64,000 nt of DNA from Sphaerotilus sp. (GCA_013299055.1 JAAFKB010000005.1:1-64000), one strand, 5' to 3'; numbered from the stretch's first letter, positions 1 to 9,323 are shown. Notes: generated by a model from the sequence alone, not told the origin. Program-made: numbers and translations.

Positions 1-1
1 C

Positions 2-565
<564 letters not shown>

Positions 566-617
566 CCACTGCGCAGTGGTCGCGGGATGGGTCTGACCCG
601 TCCCGTGGTCCTCTCCG

Positions 618-653
618 AAACCCCGAGCCGGCTTGCCCGCCTCGGGGTTTTTT
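618..653 (+). terminator. Rho-independent terminator downstream of rpoC
   Basis: AAACCCCGAG-ccggcttgcccgc-CTCGGGGTTTTTT inverted repeat followed by a T run. Confidence 0.85.
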
Positions 654-672
654 CATGCGGACCTGGCCGGGT

Positions 673-1980
673 TCAGGGCTGCGCCGTGACGCGCCAGATC
701 GCGTTGCCCACGTCGTCGGCCACCAGCAGGCTGCGTCCGTCCGCCCCGATCGTCACCCCCACTGGCCGCCCGTAGGACGCCAACTCGTCCGGCGCGAGGA
801 AGCCGCTCAGGATGTCCCGCGGCGGCCCGGCCGGCTTGCCTCCGACGAAGGGAATGAAGATCACCCGGTAGCCGCTGAGCGTGCTGCGGTTCCACGAGCC
901 GTGCTGGCCGATGACCATGCCGTCGGGGAAACCGGGCAGCGTGCCGGCTGGCATCCAGCACAGGCCGAGCGAAGCGGTGTGGCCACCGAGCGCGTAGTCC
1001 GGCGCGATGGCGCGGGCGACTGCCACGTTGTCCTGCGGCACGCGGTCGTCCACCGTGCCGCCCCAGTAGCTATAGGGCCAGCCATAGAAGCCGCCCTCGC
1101 GCACGGAGGTCAGGTAGTCCGGCGGGGTTTCATCGCCCAGACCGTCGCGTTCGTTCACCACGGTCCACAGCGCCTGTGTCGTCGGCTCCCATGCCAGCCC
1201 GACCGGGTTGCGCAGACCGCCCGCGAAGATGCGGCTGCGGCCGGTGGCGAGGTCCAGTTCGTAGATGCAGGCGCGGCCTTCCTCGACCTCGAAGCCGCTC
1301 TCGGCGATGTTGCTCAGCGAGCCGACGCCGATGTAGAGCCGCTGTCCGTCCGCGCTGGGCAGCAGGCTGCGGGTCCAGTGACCACCTGGCTTGAACGCCG
1401 TCAGCGGCCGACCCGTCCCCGTGATCCGCAGCGCGCCTGGCGTGTAGGGGAAGGCGACCACGCCATCGGTGTTGCCCACGTAGAAGGTCTCGTCCAGCAG
1501 CGCCATGCCGAAGGGCTGGTTCAGGCCCGACAGGAAGGTCTCGCGGGTCTCGGCCACACCGTCGCCGTCCGCGTCACGCAGCAGCGTGATGCGGTTCGGG
1601 CTGATGCCGGTGGCGGCGGCGCGTTTCATCGTGCTGACCATCGCGCGGTCGAACAGCGAGTTGACTTCACCGGGCAGGAAGCAGGCTTCCGCCACCGTGA
1701 CATCGCCGTTGGGCAGGACGTGCATCCAGCGCGGGTGGTCGAGGCCGGTGGCGAAGGCGTTGACCCGCAGGCCTGGCGCAGCGACGGGCGTCTGCCCAGC
1801 GGCCCAGCCGCGGGCGGTGGGCATTTTCAGCGTGGGCATGATGCCCTGCGGGCGGGCCTCGGGAATCGTGGGGGCCACGCCCACGGCCTGGGCGGGCGGG
1901 CTGCCCTGCATCCTGCGCCACAGGACGGTGGCCGCCCCCACCAGTTCGACCGTCTTTCCAAAAGCTTCCGACATGCGCAT
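673..1980 (-). CDS. PQQ-type sugar/L-sorbosone dehydrogenase family protein (beta-propeller)
   Basis: Start placed at MRMSEAFGKTVELVG; contains GLDHPRWMHVLPNGDVTVAE, NRITLLRDADGDGVAETRETFLSGLNQPFGMAL and HGSWNRSTLSGYRV motifs of glucose/sorbosone dehydrogenases. Confidence 0.85.
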   Translation of the reverse strand: MRMSEAFGKTVELVGAATVLWRRMQGSPPAQAVGVAPTIPEARPQGIMPTLKMPTARGWAAGQTPVAAPGLRVNAFATGLDHPRWMHVLPNGDVTVAEACFLPGEVNSLFDRAMVSTMKRAAATGISPNRITLLRDADGDGVAETRETFLSGLNQPFGMALLDETFYVGNTDGVVAFPYTPGALRITGTGRPLTAFKPGGHWTRSLLPSADGQRLYIGVGSLSNIAESGFEVEEGRACIYELDLATGRSRIFAGGLRNPVGLAWEPTTQALWTVVNERDGLGDETPPDYLTSVREGGFYGWPYSYWGGTVDDRVPQDNVAVARAIAPDYALGGHTASLGLCWMPAGTLPGFPDGMVIGQHGSWNRSTLSGYRVIFIPFVGGKPAGPPRDILSGFLAPDELASYGRPVGVTIGADGRSLLVADDVGNAIWRVTAQP

Positions 1981-2103
1981 GACCCACCCCTCCTTCGGGT
2001 GGCTTGCATGGTAAGCCGCCGAGTGCAGTTTCGGGCGGCCCCGGGTTGATCGGCCAGCAGGTGGCCCCATGTGAAGTCGACCGCCACCCCACCAAGGACT
2101 CCG

Positions 2104-3183
2104 ATGCTGTTCGATCCCGTTTCCGTGCGTTCGCTGCCGCTGCGCAACCGCACCGCCATGTCCCCCATGACCCGCAGCCGCGCCGTCGAGGCCAGCACCC
2201 CGAACGCGCTGATGGCCACGTACTACGCCCAGCGCGCCACCGCCGGCCTGATCATCACCGAGGGCACGTCCCCATCGCCCAACGGCCTTGGCTATGCCCG
2301 CATCCCCGGCCTGTTCAACGCCGCACAGGTCGCCGGCTGGAAGTTGGTCACCGACGCGGTCCACGCCCAGGGCGGCAAGATCGTCATCCAGCTCATGCAC
2401 ACTGGCCGCGTCACCCACGTGGCCAACCTGCCCGCCGGCGCGGAAGTGGTCGGCCCGGTGGACGGCGCCTGTCCCGGCGAGATGTACGTGGACGCGCTCG
2501 GCATGCAGCCGCACACCCCCGCCCGTGCCATGACCGAGGCCGACATCGCCCACGCGGTCGGTGAATACGCCCAGGCGGCGCGGCTCGCGATCGAAGCCGG
2601 CTTCGACGGCATCGAGCTGCACGCCGCCAACGGCTACCTGATCGAGCAGTTCCTCAACGCCAACGTCAACGCCCGCACCGACGGCTACGGCGGCAGCATC
2701 GCAGGCCGCAACCGCTTTGCGCTGGAAGTCGCCCGTGCCACGGCATCCGCGATCGGCGCCGAGCGGGTCGGCATCCGCCTGTCGCCGCACGGCGTGTTCA
2801 ACGGCACCGGCCCCTTCGCCGACGTGGACGCACAGTACCTCGCCCTGGTGCAGGAACTCTCCGCGCTCGGGCTGATGTACGTGCATGTGCTGGACCACTC
2901 GGCGATGGGTGCGCCTGCAGTGCCAGCCGAGCTGAAGGCGGCCTTGCGGGCAGCGTTCGACGGGCCGTTCATCCTGGCCGGTGGGTTTGACACCGCCAGC
3001 GCGGAGCAGGCGTTGGCGGTGGGTCAGGCGGACCTGATCGCCTTCGGCCGTCCCTTCCTCTCGAACCCGGATCTGGTCGCCCGGATGCAGTCGGGCGCGC
3101 CGCTGAACGCCCCGGATTTCGGCACCTTCTACACGCCGGGCGAGCAGGGCTACACCGACTATCCGACGCTCGCTGGACAGTAA
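2104..3183 (+). CDS. Alkene reductase, Old Yellow Enzyme family (NADH:flavin oxidoreductase)
   Basis: MLFDPVSVRSLPLRNRTAMSPMTRSRA..., GFDGIELHAANGYLIEQFL, RNRFALEVARA, IAFGRPFLSNPDL: NemA/OYE signatures. Confidence 0.92.
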   Translation: MLFDPVSVRSLPLRNRTAMSPMTRSRAVEASTPNALMATYYAQRATAGLIITEGTSPSPNGLGYARIPGLFNAAQVAGWKLVTDAVHAQGGKIVIQLMHTGRVTHVANLPAGAEVVGPVDGACPGEMYVDALGMQPHTPARAMTEADIAHAVGEYAQAARLAIEAGFDGIELHAANGYLIEQFLNANVNARTDGYGGSIAGRNRFALEVARATASAIGAERVGIRLSPHGVFNGTGPFADVDAQYLALVQELSALGLMYVHVLDHSAMGAPAVPAELKAALRAAFDGPFILAGGFDTASAEQALAVGQADLIAFGRPFLSNPDLVARMQSGAPLNAPDFGTFYTPGEQGYTDYPTLAGQ

Positions 3184-3241
3184 TTCCCCGCGATTGCCCA
3201 TGCGCTGACGGACTGGCGCGGGCCTCGGCGAAAATGCCGCC

Positions 3242-4357
3242 ATGCGCCCACGCCAGCTCCATTCCGCCTCTGCCGGCTTCGAAGCCGCTCTGCACGTCGA
3301 TCTCCTGCCCGACGGTCACCGCTCGCGCCGCCTGCACGGCCACAGCTTCTTCGCCACCGTGCGCGCCGAGCTGCCGGTGGGCTGGGCGCCATTCCCCGGC
3401 GGCGAGGTGGCCGAGCTGCAGCGCCGCATGGAGGCGTGCGTGGCGCCGCTCGACTACGCCCGGCTCAACGACATCGACGGCCTCGGCCAGCCCACCGACG
3501 AGAACATCGCCCGCTGGGTCCGTGCTCGGCTGGAGACCGAGTTCGACGTGCCTGGCATCGTGCAGATCGGCGTGCACAGCACCGCGCACACCGGCGTCGA
3601 TCTCGACCGCGCCGGCCACGCCCACCTCTGGCGCCGCTACCGCTTCCAGGCAGCGCACCGCCTGCCCAACGTGCCGCTTGGCCACAAGTGCGGGCGCATG
3701 CACGGCCACGGCTTCGAGGTCATCCTCCACGCCGACCAGGACATCGGCGCAAGCGACCTCGGCATCGACTACGACCGCATCGACGCGGTGTGGGCGCCGT
3801 TCCAGATCGCGCTGAACTACCAGTGCCTCAACGCCATCACCGGGCTGGAGAACCCCACCAGCGAGGTGATCTCGGCCTGGCTGTGGCAGCGGCTCAAGCC
3901 CTTGCTGCCGGAGCTGTCCTGGGTGACGGTGTACGAGACTGGTTCCTGCGGGGCGAATTTCGACGGTGCGCATTACCGCATCTGGAAGGAGATGACGCTC
4001 GACAGCGCCATCCGCCTGCAGCACGCGCCCGCCGGTCACCTCCTCGGCGCCATCCATGGCCATACCTACACGCTGCGGCTGCACCTGAGCGCGCCGCTGG
4101 ACGCGGTGATGGGCTGGACGGTGGACTTCGGTGACGTGAAGACGCTGTTCGATCCCCTCTTCAAGGCCATCGACCACCGGCCACTGTACGAGATCGCCGA
4201 CCTGCCGGATGGGGATGCGCTGTCGCTGGCGCGCTGGGTGCTGGACCGGGGCCGGGCCGTGCTGCCGGCGCTGGACCGGGTGGATCTGTACGAGACGCGG
4301 GGTTGTGGCGCGATCGTGGTCGCCGCGACGGCCACGCAGGAGCTGGTGCCGGTATGA
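3242..4357 (+). CDS. queD: QueD-family 6-carboxytetrahydropterin synthase homologue with three tandem PTPS-fold domains
   Basis: Three HGH-containing repeats: GHRSRRLHGHSF, GHKCGRMHGHGF, GHLLGAIHGHTY, each followed by PTPS-like segments; directly upstream of and overlapping queE. Confidence 0.85.
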   Translation: MRPRQLHSASAGFEAALHVDLLPDGHRSRRLHGHSFFATVRAELPVGWAPFPGGEVAELQRRMEACVAPLDYARLNDIDGLGQPTDENIARWVRARLETEFDVPGIVQIGVHSTAHTGVDLDRAGHAHLWRRYRFQAAHRLPNVPLGHKCGRMHGHGFEVILHADQDIGASDLGIDYDRIDAVWAPFQIALNYQCLNAITGLENPTSEVISAWLWQRLKPLLPELSWVTVYETGSCGANFDGAHYRIWKEMTLDSAIRLQHAPAGHLLGAIHGHTYTLRLHLSAPLDAVMGWTVDFGDVKTLFDPLFKAIDHRPLYEIADLPDGDALSLARWVLDRGRAVLPALDRVDLYETRGCGAIVVAATATQELVPV

Positions 4358-4989
4358 CCTACACCGTCAAGGAAATGTTCTACACGCTGCAGGGTGAGGG
4401 CGCGCAGGCGGGTCGGGCGGCGGTGTTCTGCCGCTTTGCCGGCTGCAACCTGTGGAACGGCCGCGAAGAGGACCGCGCAGAAGCTGTCTGCAGTTTCTGC
4501 GACACCGATTTCGTCGGCACGGATGGCCAGGGCGGCGGCAAGTTCACGACGCCCGAGGCGCTGGCGGAGGCCGTCGCTGCGTTGTGGCCGGCCGCATCGG
4601 GCGGGCGCCCGTATGTGGTCTGCACCGGAGGCGAGCCGCTGCTGCAACTGGATGCGCCGCTGATCGAGGCACTGCACACCCGGGATTTCGAGGTCGCGGT
4701 GGAGACCAACGGCACACAGCCCGCACCCGCCGGGCTGGACTGGATCTGCGTCAGCCCGAAGGCGGGTGCGGCACTGCAGCTCACGGCGGGCAACGAGCTG
4801 AAGCTGGTCTACCCGCAGCTGCTGGCACGGCCCGAGCGGTTCGAGTCGCTGGCCTTCACGCACTTCTTCCTGCAGCCGATGGACGGACCGCAGCAGGCCG
4901 AGAACATACGCGCCACCACGGCGTATTGCATGGCGCATCCGCAGTGGCGGCTGAGCGTGCAGATGCACAAGGTCGTGGGGATCGACTGA
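4354..4989 (+). CDS. queE: 7-carboxy-7-deazaguanine synthase (radical SAM)
   Basis: MTYTVKEMFYTLQGEGAQAGRAAVFCRFAGCN...VCSFCDTDFVGT; ATGA overlap with the upstream queD-like gene; CX14CX2C cluster motif. Confidence 0.95.
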   Translation: MTYTVKEMFYTLQGEGAQAGRAAVFCRFAGCNLWNGREEDRAEAVCSFCDTDFVGTDGQGGGKFTTPEALAEAVAALWPAASGGRPYVVCTGGEPLLQLDAPLIEALHTRDFEVAVETNGTQPAPAGLDWICVSPKAGAALQLTAGNELKLVYPQLLARPERFESLAFTHFFLQPMDGPQQAENIRATTAYCMAHPQWRLSVQMHKVVGID

Positions 4990-5117
4990 GGTCCGCTGCA
5001 CGGCCGGAGGGCCGGGCTCCAACAGGCGCCGATTGAGGCCCGTTTTCCGGGGCTGTGTGCCTGGAGACGTCATCCATGATGGTCGGGGTTTCTCCGAACG
5101 TTCCGGATCTCGAAAGG

Positions 5118-5753
5118 ATGCACATGTCCCGGACCCTGTGGCAGCACTGGCGCATGGCGGTGGCCTGTCTGTGCCTGCTTGCCTGGGCGTCCGCTGCCGT
5201 CGCCGCATCGACGGTGACGGTGCTGACCACCGATGCCACTGGTCAGCCGCTGGCGGGGGCGGTGGTGGCCGTCGAGCTGGGAGGCATTGCCCGGGCGGCG
5301 GCTCCCGGCACCCGCGCCGAGATCGCGCAGCGTCAGCGCAGTTTCGAGCCGGGGCTGGTGGTGGTGCAGGTGGGGACGGCGGTGGAGTTCCCGAACCAGG
5401 ACACCGTGCGGCACCACGTCTACTCGTTCTCGCCGTCCAAGCCCTTCGAGCTGAAGCTCTACAGCGGCCGGCCCGCCGCACCGGTGGTGTTCGATCAGGC
5501 CGGGGTGGTCACGCTGGGGTGCAACATCCACGACCAGATGGTGGCCCACGTCGTGGTGGTCCCGACTCCGCTGCATGGGCGCACGGACGCCACCGGTCGC
5601 TTCGTGCTGGAGCTGCCCGCGGGGGAGCACCGTCTGCGTGCCTGGCACCCCGGCATGCGCGAAGGTGCCGATCTGCTGGTCCAGCCGGTCAAGGTCGGAG
5701 CGGCCGGGCTGGCGACGGTGAAGGTGGTGCTGCCGGTGATGGGGCGGCCATGA
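5118..5753 (+). CDS. Periplasmic cupredoxin-like ('methylamine utilization'-type) protein
   Basis: Signal peptide (MAVACLCLLAWASAAVAA) then EFPNQDTVRHHVYSFSPSKPFELKLY...GVVTLGCNIHDQMVAHVVV, giving type-1 Cu-like His/Cys/His/Met ligands. Confidence 0.75.
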   Translation: MHMSRTLWQHWRMAVACLCLLAWASAAVAASTVTVLTTDATGQPLAGAVVAVELGGIARAAAPGTRAEIAQRQRSFEPGLVVVQVGTAVEFPNQDTVRHHVYSFSPSKPFELKLYSGRPAAPVVFDQAGVVTLGCNIHDQMVAHVVVVPTPLHGRTDATGRFVLELPAGEHRLRAWHPGMREGADLLVQPVKVGAAGLATVKVVLPVMGRP

Positions 5754-8224
5754 CGGGGCTGTGGTCGCGGGTGGCGGGCTGGCGCCTGAGCGGGCTGGAG
5801 CGCCGCATCATCTGGCCGTTTCTGCTGCTGCTGCTGCTGGTACAGGGCATCAGCCTGCTGCTGGTCAACGGCACCATCGGCCAGAGCGCCACCCAGGCCA
5901 TCGACCGCGATCTGCAGACGGGCCAGCGCGTCTTCACCCGTCTGCTGGAGCAGCGTGCCGAACGGCTGTCCGAGGCGGCGGCGCTGCTGGCATCGGATTT
6001 CGGCTTCCGCGCCGCGGTCCACAGCCGCGATGTGGCCACGCTGAGCGATGCACTCGACAACCACGGCCGGCGCATCGGTGCCGCGCTGGTGGTCTACACC
6101 GATCCGGCGTGGTACCCGGTGGCTTCGACGGGACTGAGCGTGGACCGCGTGGCCGCGCTGCTGCCAGTGGCCCGCATGGCAGGGATGGCGGCGCTGGGGG
6201 GGGGCCGGTCGTCCACGGGGTCGCGTCTGACGCTGATCGAGGGTCGCGCCTACCAGCTCGTGGCCGTGCCGGTGAAGGCCCCGCGCACGGTGGGCTGGGT
6301 GCTGATGGGGTTTGTGCTGGACCGTGCGGCGCTGCTGCAGCTGGCGGCCATCACCGACTTGCGCGGGGCGGTCGTGCTGGGCGGGCCGCCGCGGCGCATG
6401 CTGATGTCGAGTTTCGAGCAGGCGGACCCGACACTGTGGACCTCCGCGCCGGCCCCCGCTTCCGCTGCGGCGACCAGTGCCTGCGGGCGTGAGCTGCTGG
6501 AGTCGGGTGCGCGCTGGCGCAGTTGCGAGTTCGTGCTCGACACCGGGGTGTCGGACGGGGTGGGCGGGCCGCCGCTGCGGCTGGTGCTGGCGCAGTCGGT
6601 GGAGGCGGCCGTGGCGCCGTTCGAGCGGCTGCAGCTCACGCTGGGCTTGCTCACGGGGGTCGGGGTGGTCGTGTTCGCCGTGGGCAGTGCCATGACGGCG
6701 CGGCGTCTGAGCCGTCCCTTGCGCGGTCTGCGGCGGGCTGCGGAGCGCCTGAGCCGTGCCGACTATGACACCCCCGTGCGCGTGCCGGACGAACGGGTGG
6801 TGGGCGATGAGCTGGTGCAGCTGGCACGGGCCTTCGAGTCGACCCGCCAGGCGGTGCAGTTGCGCACGCACACCATCACCCGGCTGGCGTACTGGGACAC
6901 GCTGACCGGGCTGCCCAACCGTGCGCAGTTTGTCGATGTCCTGCGCACGCGGCTGCAGCCGGATGCGGCGGGAGGGGTGCCACCGCTGGCGGTGCTGATG
7001 CTCAATCTGGACCGGTTCAAGCATGTCAACGATGTGCTGGGCCATCCGCTGGGCGACCGGCTGCTGTGCGAGGTGGCGCAGCGCCTGGCGGCAGGCTGTC
7101 ACGGGCCTGACCAGATGCTGGCCCGGCTCAGTGGCGATACCTTCGGTGTGCTGCTGGTCGGGCAGGGTGTCGAGCCAGCGCAGGCACAGGCGGTGGCGCA
7201 CGCGCTGCTGGCCTCGCTCGACGCCCCGATGCGGCTGGACGACCACCGCATCGACCTCAGTGCCAGCCTCGGGATCGCGCTGGCGCCCACACACGCCAGC
7301 GAGCCCGAGGCCCTGCTCGGCCTGGTCGAAATCGCCATGTACGCCGCCAAGCAGCGCCAGGCGGGCCTGCTGCTCTACGACACGTCGATGGACACCCGCA
7401 GCAGCGCGTCCCTGTCGCTGCTCAGCGAGCTGCGCCAGGCGATCGAGCGGCAGGAGCTGCGTCTGTACGTCCAGCCCAAGGTCGATCTCAAGACCGGTCA
7501 GGTGCTGGGCGGCGAGGCGCTGGTGCGCTGGCACCACCCCCAGCGCGGGCTGGTGCCGCCGATGGAGTTCATCCCCTTTGCCGAGCAGACCGGCTTCATC
7601 CGCCAGATCACCACCTGGATGCTCGACGCGGGGGTGCAGGCGCTGCAGCAGTGGCAGGAGGCCGGGCTGGTGCTCAAGCTCAGCATCAACCTCTCGACCC
7701 GCGATCTGCTGGATCCCGAGCTGGCCCAGCGCGTGCGCAGCCTGCTCGACCGCCACCGCGTCTCGGCCGCCCGGCTGTGCCTGGAGATCACCGAAAGCGC
7801 GATCATGGACGACCCGACCCGCGCCCTGCAGACGCTGCAGAAGCTGCACGGGCTGGGCGTGCGGCTGTCGATCGACGACTTCGGCACCGGGTACTCGTCG
7901 CTGGCCTACCTCAAGCGGCTGCCGGTGGACGAGCTGAAGATCGACCGCAGTTTCGTCACCAACATGGCCCGCGACCTGGCCGATGCGCGCATCGTGCAGT
8001 CCACCATCGGGCTGGCCCACAACCTGGGGCTGACGGTGGTGGCCGAAGGGGTGGAGACCGACAAGGCGTGGGCGCTGCTGGCACGGCTGGGCTGCGACGA
8101 GGGGCAGGGCTACGGGATCGGCCGGCCGATGCCGCAGGAGGAGTTTTTCGATTGGGTGTACCGCTGGCGTGCGCCGGAGCGCGAGGCACTGCACGTCGAC
8201 ACCGACTTTGCGCAGATGCTCTGA
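5750..8224 (+). CDS. Membrane sensor protein with HAMP-like linker, degenerate GGDEF and intact EAL domain (c-di-GMP phosphodiesterase)
   Basis: N-terminal TM FLLLLLLVQGISLLLVNG; GGDEF position reads SGDTF; EAL motifs EALVRW, LEITES, DDFGTGYSS, VVAEGVET present; overlaps upstream stop (ATGA). Confidence 0.9.
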   Translation: MTGLWSRVAGWRLSGLERRIIWPFLLLLLLVQGISLLLVNGTIGQSATQAIDRDLQTGQRVFTRLLEQRAERLSEAAALLASDFGFRAAVHSRDVATLSDALDNHGRRIGAALVVYTDPAWYPVASTGLSVDRVAALLPVARMAGMAALGGGRSSTGSRLTLIEGRAYQLVAVPVKAPRTVGWVLMGFVLDRAALLQLAAITDLRGAVVLGGPPRRMLMSSFEQADPTLWTSAPAPASAAATSACGRELLESGARWRSCEFVLDTGVSDGVGGPPLRLVLAQSVEAAVAPFERLQLTLGLLTGVGVVVFAVGSAMTARRLSRPLRGLRRAAERLSRADYDTPVRVPDERVVGDELVQLARAFESTRQAVQLRTHTITRLAYWDTLTGLPNRAQFVDVLRTRLQPDAAGGVPPLAVLMLNLDRFKHVNDVLGHPLGDRLLCEVAQRLAAGCHGPDQMLARLSGDTFGVLLVGQGVEPAQAQAVAHALLASLDAPMRLDDHRIDLSASLGIALAPTHASEPEALLGLVEIAMYAAKQRQAGLLLYDTSMDTRSSASLSLLSELRQAIERQELRLYVQPKVDLKTGQVLGGEALVRWHHPQRGLVPPMEFIPFAEQTGFIRQITTWMLDAGVQALQQWQEAGLVLKLSINLSTRDLLDPELAQRVRSLLDRHRVSAARLCLEITESAIMDDPTRALQTLQKLHGLGVRLSIDDFGTGYSSLAYLKRLPVDELKIDRSFVTNMARDLADARIVQSTIGLAHNLGLTVVAEGVETDKAWALLARLGCDEGQGYGIGRPMPQEEFFDWVYRWRAPEREALHVDTDFAQML

Positions 8225-8241
8225 ACCTGCGCTGCGGTCGA

Positions 8242-8766
8242 TCAGTGGCCGGTGCGCCGGTCGACCAGGTGCGCCCCGCGGGCCAGATTCACCAGTGCTG
8301 CCACCAGCTCCGCCAGCGCATGGTCGCGGGTCTGCGCACGGACCGCGGCGCGGTCGCCCTCGAAGTGCCGGCACTCGCTCCATACCCGCCCCGGCAGTGC
8401 CCAGGCGAACCAGACCGTGCCGACCGGCTTGGCCGCGCTGCCCCCACCTGGCCCGGCCACGCCCGTGACCGCCAGGGCCACCTCGACTCCCGCCTCGCGC
8501 TGTGCCCCGGTGGCCATGGCACGGGCGACGGATTCGCTCACCGCGCCATCGCGGGCGATCAGCGTCGACTCCACGCCCAGCATTTCGGACTTGGCGATGT
8601 TGCTGTAGGTGACGAAGCCGCGGTCGAACCAGTCGCTGGAGCCGGCCAGGTCGGTGCAGGCGGCGGCGATCATGCCGCCGGTGCAGCTCTCGGCGGTGGC
8701 CAGGCGCCAGCCGAGGGGGCGCAGCAGGTCGGCCAGTGCGGGAACATCGGCATGGACAGTGGACAT
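8242..8766 (-). CDS. pncC: CinA-family nicotinamide-nucleotide amidohydrolase (PncC)
   Basis: LGWRLATAESCTGGMIAAACTDLAGSSDWFDRGFVTYSNIAKSEMLGV, canonical CinA C-terminal domain. Confidence 0.93.
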   Translation of the reverse strand: MSTVHADVPALADLLRPLGWRLATAESCTGGMIAAACTDLAGSSDWFDRGFVTYSNIAKSEMLGVESTLIARDGAVSESVARAMATGAQREAGVEVALAVTGVAGPGGGSAAKPVGTVWFAWALPGRVWSECRHFEGDRAAVRAQTRDHALAELVAALVNLARGAHLVDRRTGH

Positions 8767-9323
8767 CAGGCACCTCCCTGGACGAGACGCATCAAGGCCA
8801 CGCCGACGGCGAGGGTGAACAGCGTGCAGCCGGCCGCGACGAGGTCATCGAACAGGATGCCCCAGCCGCCGCGCCAGCCGCCGCCCTTGAAGTGCTGGTC
8901 CGCCCAGCGCACCGGCCCCGGCTTGGCCGCATCGAAGTAGCGGAACAGCGCAAACGCCACCACCTGCAGCGTCAGGCTGGCGGGGGTCAGCACCCACAGG
9001 ATGAGCCAGAACGCCAGCACCTCGTCCCAGACGATGAAGCCCGGATCGGCGATGCCGGCGTGGGTGGCCGTGACGGTGCAGGCCCACCAGCCCACCAGCA
9101 ACCCGCCCAGCAGCACCACGGCCCAGCCTGCGCTGTCCAGCCAGACGTTGCACACGGCGAACGCCACCCAGGCCCACAGCGTGCCCGCCGTGCCGGGGGC
9201 GACCGGGCTCAGGCCGCTGCCGCCGCCGAGGGCGATCCAGTGCGCGGGGTGGCGCAGCAGGAAGCGCCAGTCGATGCGGGCGGGGGCGGCGGCAGCCGTG
9301 GCCGTGGCAGGTGAGGAGGTCAT
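8766..9323 (-). CDS. pgpA: Phosphatidylglycerophosphatase A
   Basis: GGGSGLSPVAPGTAGTLWA...FIVWDEVLAFWLIL...FDAAKPGPVRWADQHFKGGGWGILFDDLVAG. Confidence 0.92.
   Translation of the reverse strand: MTSSPATATAAAAPARIDWRFLLRHPAHWIALGGGSGLSPVAPGTAGTLWAWVAFAVCNVWLDSAGWAVVLLGGLLVGWWACTVTATHAGIADPGFIVWDEVLAFWLILWVLTPASLTLQVVAFALFRYFDAAKPGPVRWADQHFKGGGWRGGWGILFDDLVAAGCTLFTLAVGVALMRLVQGGA

Noticed and set aside
1975-1985. GCGCATGACCC word as a further regulatory site shared with the maeB genes
   Set aside because: It is formed by the start codon context (GGGTCATGCGC) of the sorbosone-type dehydrogenase; most likely coincidence
673-3243. 856-aa minus ORF as a single protein
   Set aside because: Only the C-terminal 435 codons (673-1980) have protein-family motifs; the rest is antisense to the OYE gene
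5495-8773. 1092-aa minus-strand ORF
   Set aside because: Antisense shadow of the GGDEF/EAL and cupredoxin genes; His/Arg/Gln/Pro-rich sequence typical of complementary frames in high-GC DNA, no domain motifs
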